Origin: Blastococcus sp. TML/M2B
GTDB taxonomy: Bacteria; Actinomycetota; Actinomycetes; Mycobacteriales; Geodermatophilaceae
Direction: 5' to 3'
Assembly: GCF_016612865.1 (NCBI RefSeq)
Contig: NZ_JAENZZ010000001.1
Coordinates: forward strand, 1,720,223 to 1,784,222
Length of the DNA: 64,000 nt
This document shows positions 61,308 to 64,000 of the stretch, piece after piece. The notes below the pieces were generated by a model. That model was given only the letters and a program-made list of their open reading frames with translations, searched no databases and was not told the origin of the DNA. Made by a program: the position numbers and the translations under genes. Position 1 is the first letter of the stretch. Every line of letters starts with the position of its first letter.

Positions 61308-61646
61308 TCAGAGCAGCTTGCGCAGCCGGAGCATGTCGCGCAGGCCGGCCTCGAGCTTCACCCGGCCCGACGCCCACGCCGAGCCGAAGGACAGCCGGCC
61401 GCCGGTCAGGGCGACGAGGTCGTCGCTGGTCATGGTCAGCCGGATGTCGGCCTTCTCCACGGCGGGGCCGTCGGGAAGCACCTCGAGGTCCCGGACGCTG
61501 CCGGAGCTCAGCCGTCCGACGACCACCTGCTGCAGATCGGTCAACCGGCACGACAGGCTGCGGTCGAGGCCGGCGGCCGCGGGGTTCGCCGCGAGGTCGC
61601 CGAGGATGCCCCGCAGGGCGGTGAGGCATTCGTCCATCGTGGCCAC
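61308..61646 (-). CDS. SCP2/sterol-carrier-like protein
   Basis: 112 residues, ATG 61646. CRLTDLQQVVVGRLSSGSVRDL, ADIRLTMTSDDLVALTGGRLSFGSAWASGRVKLEAGLRDMLRLRKLL fits the short SCP2-like lipid-binding fold. Ligand unknown. Intact, unlike its right-hand neighbours. Confidence 0.75.
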   Translation of the reverse strand: MATMDECLTALRGILGDLAANPAAAGLDRSLSCRLTDLQQVVVGRLSSGSVRDLEVLPDGPAVEKADIRLTMTSDDLVALTGGRLSFGSAWASGRVKLEAGLRDMLRLRKLL

Positions 61647-61833
61647 GGGGCGGTTCTCCTGCCGATGTCGGGACGTACCGGGCGCCAGACGTTATCGCCT
61701 GCCCCGTCGCGCCGTGCCCCGTCGCCGGTGACCGGTAACCTCGGCGGGCACGCGGCCGGTGCGACGGCACCCGGCCGCAGTCCGGCGTCCGCCCCGACGA
61801 CGGAGCCGCCACCACCTCCAGCGCAGGGAAGCG

Positions 61834-62021
61834 ATGACGATGACCGTTGAGCACGCAGCGCCCCGTCCCGGGTCCGCCGCGCCCGGCCGCGGTCGACGCG
61901 GAGCGCACCGGGGCGGACCGGTTTCGAGCTCGAGCAGCGCCCCGTCGCCGAGCACGTGGCCGTCTTCGAGGCCGAGCACGGCCGGCTGCAGCGCGAGCTC
62001 GGCACGATCGACCAGCTCTGA
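61834..62021 (+). pseudogene. Small conserved ORF (Rv1693 position), frame-disrupted
   Basis: Starts ATG 61834 (MTMTVEHAAP). Only by changing frame near 61870 and 61925 does it end RFELEQRPVAEHVAVFEAEHGRLQRELGTIDQL and stop at 62021, overlapping the tlyA ATG. The end matches the ~60-residue protein found before tlyA in actinobacteria. Function unknown. Confidence 0.6.
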
Positions 62022-62777
62022 TGGTGCGTCGCCGGCTCGATGCCGAGCTCGTGCGCCGCGGTCCGGCCCGCTCCTCGCGAGCACGCGGTCGCGCTCATCG
62101 CCGAGGGCCGCGTCGCCGTCTCCGGGCGCGCGGCTACCAAGCCCGCCACGAGCGTGGACGCGGCGAACCCGTCGTGGTCCCACCGATCGGCCAGCCCAGC
62201 TGGGTCTCCGCAGCGCGCACACCGGCTGCTCGGCAGCTCGAGGCGTTCCTGGTCGCCGTCGAGGGCCGCCGCGCCCTGGACGCCGGCGCCTCACCGGGGG
62301 CTTCGACCAGCCGGTGCCGCCGAGGGTCGCCGTCGACGTCGGCTACGGCGAGCTGGCCTGGTCGCTGCGCACCGACGACCGGGTGCACCGGGTCCACGAG
62401 CGGCACCAACGTGCGGACGCTGACCCCCGAGGCGATCGACGGTCCCGTCGACCGTTGCCGACCTGTCGTTCACGCTTCGCTGCGGCTGGTGCTGCCCGCG
62501 CCACCGCGTGCGCCGGCCCCGGGGCCGACCTGCTGCCGATGGTGAAGCCGCAGTTCGAGGTCGGGCGGAACGGCTCTCCGGCGCCGGCGGCGTCGTCCGG
62601 GACCGAGCATGGGTGCAGGCCGTCCTCGAGGTGGCGCGGCCGAGCTGCTGAGGACGCGCATGGTCGCCAGCCCGCTGCCCGGGCCGGCCGGAACGGGAGT
62701 TCTTCCTGTGGTTGCGCCGCGACGCGGGGCCGGTGCAGGAGCACGACGTCCGTCGAGTCCAGGAGGGACCGCGGTGA
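62021..62777 (+). pseudogene. tlyA: tlyA remnant: 16S/23S rRNA 2'-O-methyltransferase, many indels
   Basis: ATG 62021 (MVRRRLDAELVRRG, S4 domain start). Fragments then appear in different frames: EHAVALIAEGRVAVSGRAATKPATSVDAANP, RRALDAGAS, VDVGYGELAWSLRTDDRVH, NVRTLTPEAI, LLPMVKPQFEVGR and VASPLPGPAG. In order they cover TlyA, which methylates ribose in both rRNAs and sets capreomycin sensitivity. At least six indels. Most likely poor sequence rather than a decayed gene. Confidence 0.72.
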
Positions 62778-63640
62778 GTCCGACCAGCGAGGGCGGCACC
62801 GCCCGCAGCCACGGCGATGCTGCTGACCGTACCAGCCCGGCACGACGTCGTCCAGCTGGCCCGCAACTCCACTGCCCGGCTGCCGAGCCAGCACATCAAT
62901 ACCTCGGACGAAGCACCGCAGCTTCACATCGGCCCGGCGCTCCAGAATCCATTGCCCACGCCGACGCGCACGCCACGCGCATTCCGAGATCATCATAGTC
63001 TTGGCGGCGACGGCGTTCCTGCGCACCGCCAGCTGGCCAGTTCTGACCGCCTGCCTCTGGGTTCAACCTCGTGACCGGATCGGCTTCTCGACTTGACCCA
63101 GAGCAGTCAGAGGCTTGCTCAGACCCATCGAGCACTGCGTACTCCGTCGCGGAGAGCAAGCTGGCGTCGGTGGACGTCGTCAACGCCGACTGACGCGGTC
63201 GTCGGCGGCACCTGGGCATCAACGAATCGTCCGAGAGAGGCCAGCGCCCCGCGTATCGACATCGTGTCCCTCATCGACGTAAAACCAACAGCCAGCTTCT
63301 GGCTGCGGCGGCGATGCCGTGCATGACCCCACGAAACCACCGCTACGCCGCTTCTCCGCCACGGGTGGCGGTCGAGCAGCATGGCCCGGCGATCAAAGGC
63401 GCTACCACCAGCCCGGCCAACGCCCACCTGTTCGCTGAAGCCGCTGGTGACCTCGCCGAACTCGGGCCATACCGTCTCGATCCCCGCCGACGGCAACGCC
63501 GCTGCGTCTCCGCCAGCCGGCGCTTGGATGATCGCTACATTCGGCGGCGACATCGACGTCTGGCGGCCGCCCCATGCGGATCTGCATGCCTGCAGCCTTC
63601 GGCGACCGCCTGTGGCTGAAGTTCGGGCTCCCATGCGCTT
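62774..63640 (+). pseudogene. nadK: nadK remnant: NAD kinase, dense substitutions and indels
   Basis: LLTVPARHDVVQLARNSTARL (62820 on) resembles the NAD kinase start. LGGDG at 63001-63015 is the GGDG motif, with LGFN-like and GF blocks after it; ACCTGGGCATCAACGAA (63210) fits TWALNE, TACGCCGCTTCTCCGCC (63343) fits AYAFSA and GCCCACCTGTTCGCTGAAGC fits AHLFA-R. None is in a continuous frame. Order tlyA-nadK-recN matches Rv1694-Rv1696. Confidence 0.62.
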
Positions 63641-63744
63641 CCGCGACGCCCGGCGCCGGGCGGGGCGCCCTGTTGCGCGAGGTCGTCGACCGGTTCCGGC
63701 GACGTCGTGACGGCCAGAAGACGCTGGCGCTGCGTCCACAGGCG

Positions 63745-64000
63745 CTGCTGACCGGCGGGCGGCTCCACCGACTCAGCATCCGAGCTCGAAGCGCCGCTCG
63801 GCCGTCTGCCTCGAACTGGGCCCCAGGCTGGCGGGTGGTGCAGGGAGACCAGCGCGGCCAGAACAGTGGTCGTCACCGGCCTCCGCTCTGTTCAGCGGCC
63901 CGCGCCGGCCCGGGCCGGAGTCCAGACCGCTGACCGCCGCCGGCGTCGGGCGAAAGCTGGCGCTGCCCGCCGACTCCCAAGCGCCGCTGGACGCCGGTGC
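63745..64000 (+). pseudogene. recN: recN 5' remnant, disrupted, runs off window
   Basis: CTCAGCATCCGAG (63770), CCTCGAACTGGGCCC (63812) and GAGACCAGCGCGGCCAGAACAGTGGTCGTCACCGG-like sequence (63847-63880) line up with the start of RecN: LRIRGLG, LELGPGL, GETGAGKTMVVTGL. The Walker A Lys and Gly positions are altered by substitutions. RecN is an SMC-like DNA repair protein. The 63640-63745 stretch between it and nadK holds nothing readable. Confidence 0.55.

Noticed and set aside
61759..62826. 355-codon reading frame at the right end
   Set aside because: It strings together fragments of several frames of the damaged tlyA region and resembles no family.

Overview
The window is chromosomal DNA of a high-GC actinobacterium, most likely a member of Geodermatophilaceae (Geodermatophilus/Blastococcus/Modestobacter type). 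Evidence is the very high GC content, frequent GTG starts, ATGA/GTGA gene overlaps, the actinobacterial insertion in the 23S rRNA, the style of the 16S rRNA, and gene order. From infC to the right end the order follows the Mycobacterium tuberculosis Rv1641-Rv1696 backbone: infC-rpmI-rplT-rRNA methyltransferase, pheS-pheT, the arg genes, mpg-tyrS, a TPR protein, a HAD phosphatase, a small conserved ORF, then tlyA-nadK-recN. No mobile element, CRISPR array or tRNA gene was seen.

Layout. 1-5.1 kb: lipoproteins (serine protease, unknown, DUF4349) and a DUF3516 Ski2-like helicase, all on the minus strand. 5.2-12 kb: SDR, YidD, ArfB, DUF1905, an ECF sigma factor with its YCII partner, a MocR regulator divergent from an EamA exporter, and a GNAT. 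12.1-24.1 kb: nitrate assimilation (nasC-nirB-nirD, narK, and a HemD-type uroporphyrinogen-III synthase with a winged-helix tail), interrupted by an XRE regulator / FAD oxidoreductase / methyltransferase group. 24.1-26.3 kb: P-loop kinase, metallo-hydrolase, PH-like membrane protein. 26.3-30 kb: translation genes and an AurF-type diiron protein divergent from a TetR regulator. 31-36.2 kb: two paralogous EAL-DICT-GGDEF proteins around an EamA transporter; the larger has a LOV domain with the photoactive-cysteine motif. 36.3-50.3 kb: pheST, SDR, argCJBDFR-H (argG is missing), mpg, tyrS. 50.3-56.06 kb: a complete 16S-23S-5S rRNA operon with promoter, processing stem and terminator. 56.1-64 kb: TPR/RGG-like protein, SSB-like protein, DUF1015, HAD phosphatase, SCP2-like protein and the remains of tlyA-nadK-recN.

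Two patterns cut across the window. First, three families of palindromic elements lie between genes, including arrays of a perfect 18-bp core (ACTTTCGGTACCGAAAGT) repeated at an exact 33-bp period; one array fills the whole gap between two convergent stop codons. Second, many conserved genes, including essential pheS and pheT, carry single-base frameshifts. Error density rises steeply after about 59 kb, until tlyA, nadK and recN are recognisable only as fragments in shifting frames. This looks like sequencing or assembly error near a contig end rather than biology.

Nitrate handling reads as one system: NarK imports nitrate, NasC reduces it to nitrite, NirBD reduces nitrite to ammonium, and the HemD-type enzyme can supply the precursor of the siroheme that NirB needs. 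The arg cluster builds arginine from N-acetylglutamate under ArgR. The LOV-EAL-GGDEF pair is the most interesting regulatory lead: a predicted blue-light input to cyclic-di-GMP signalling in an organism expected to live on sunlit stone or soil.
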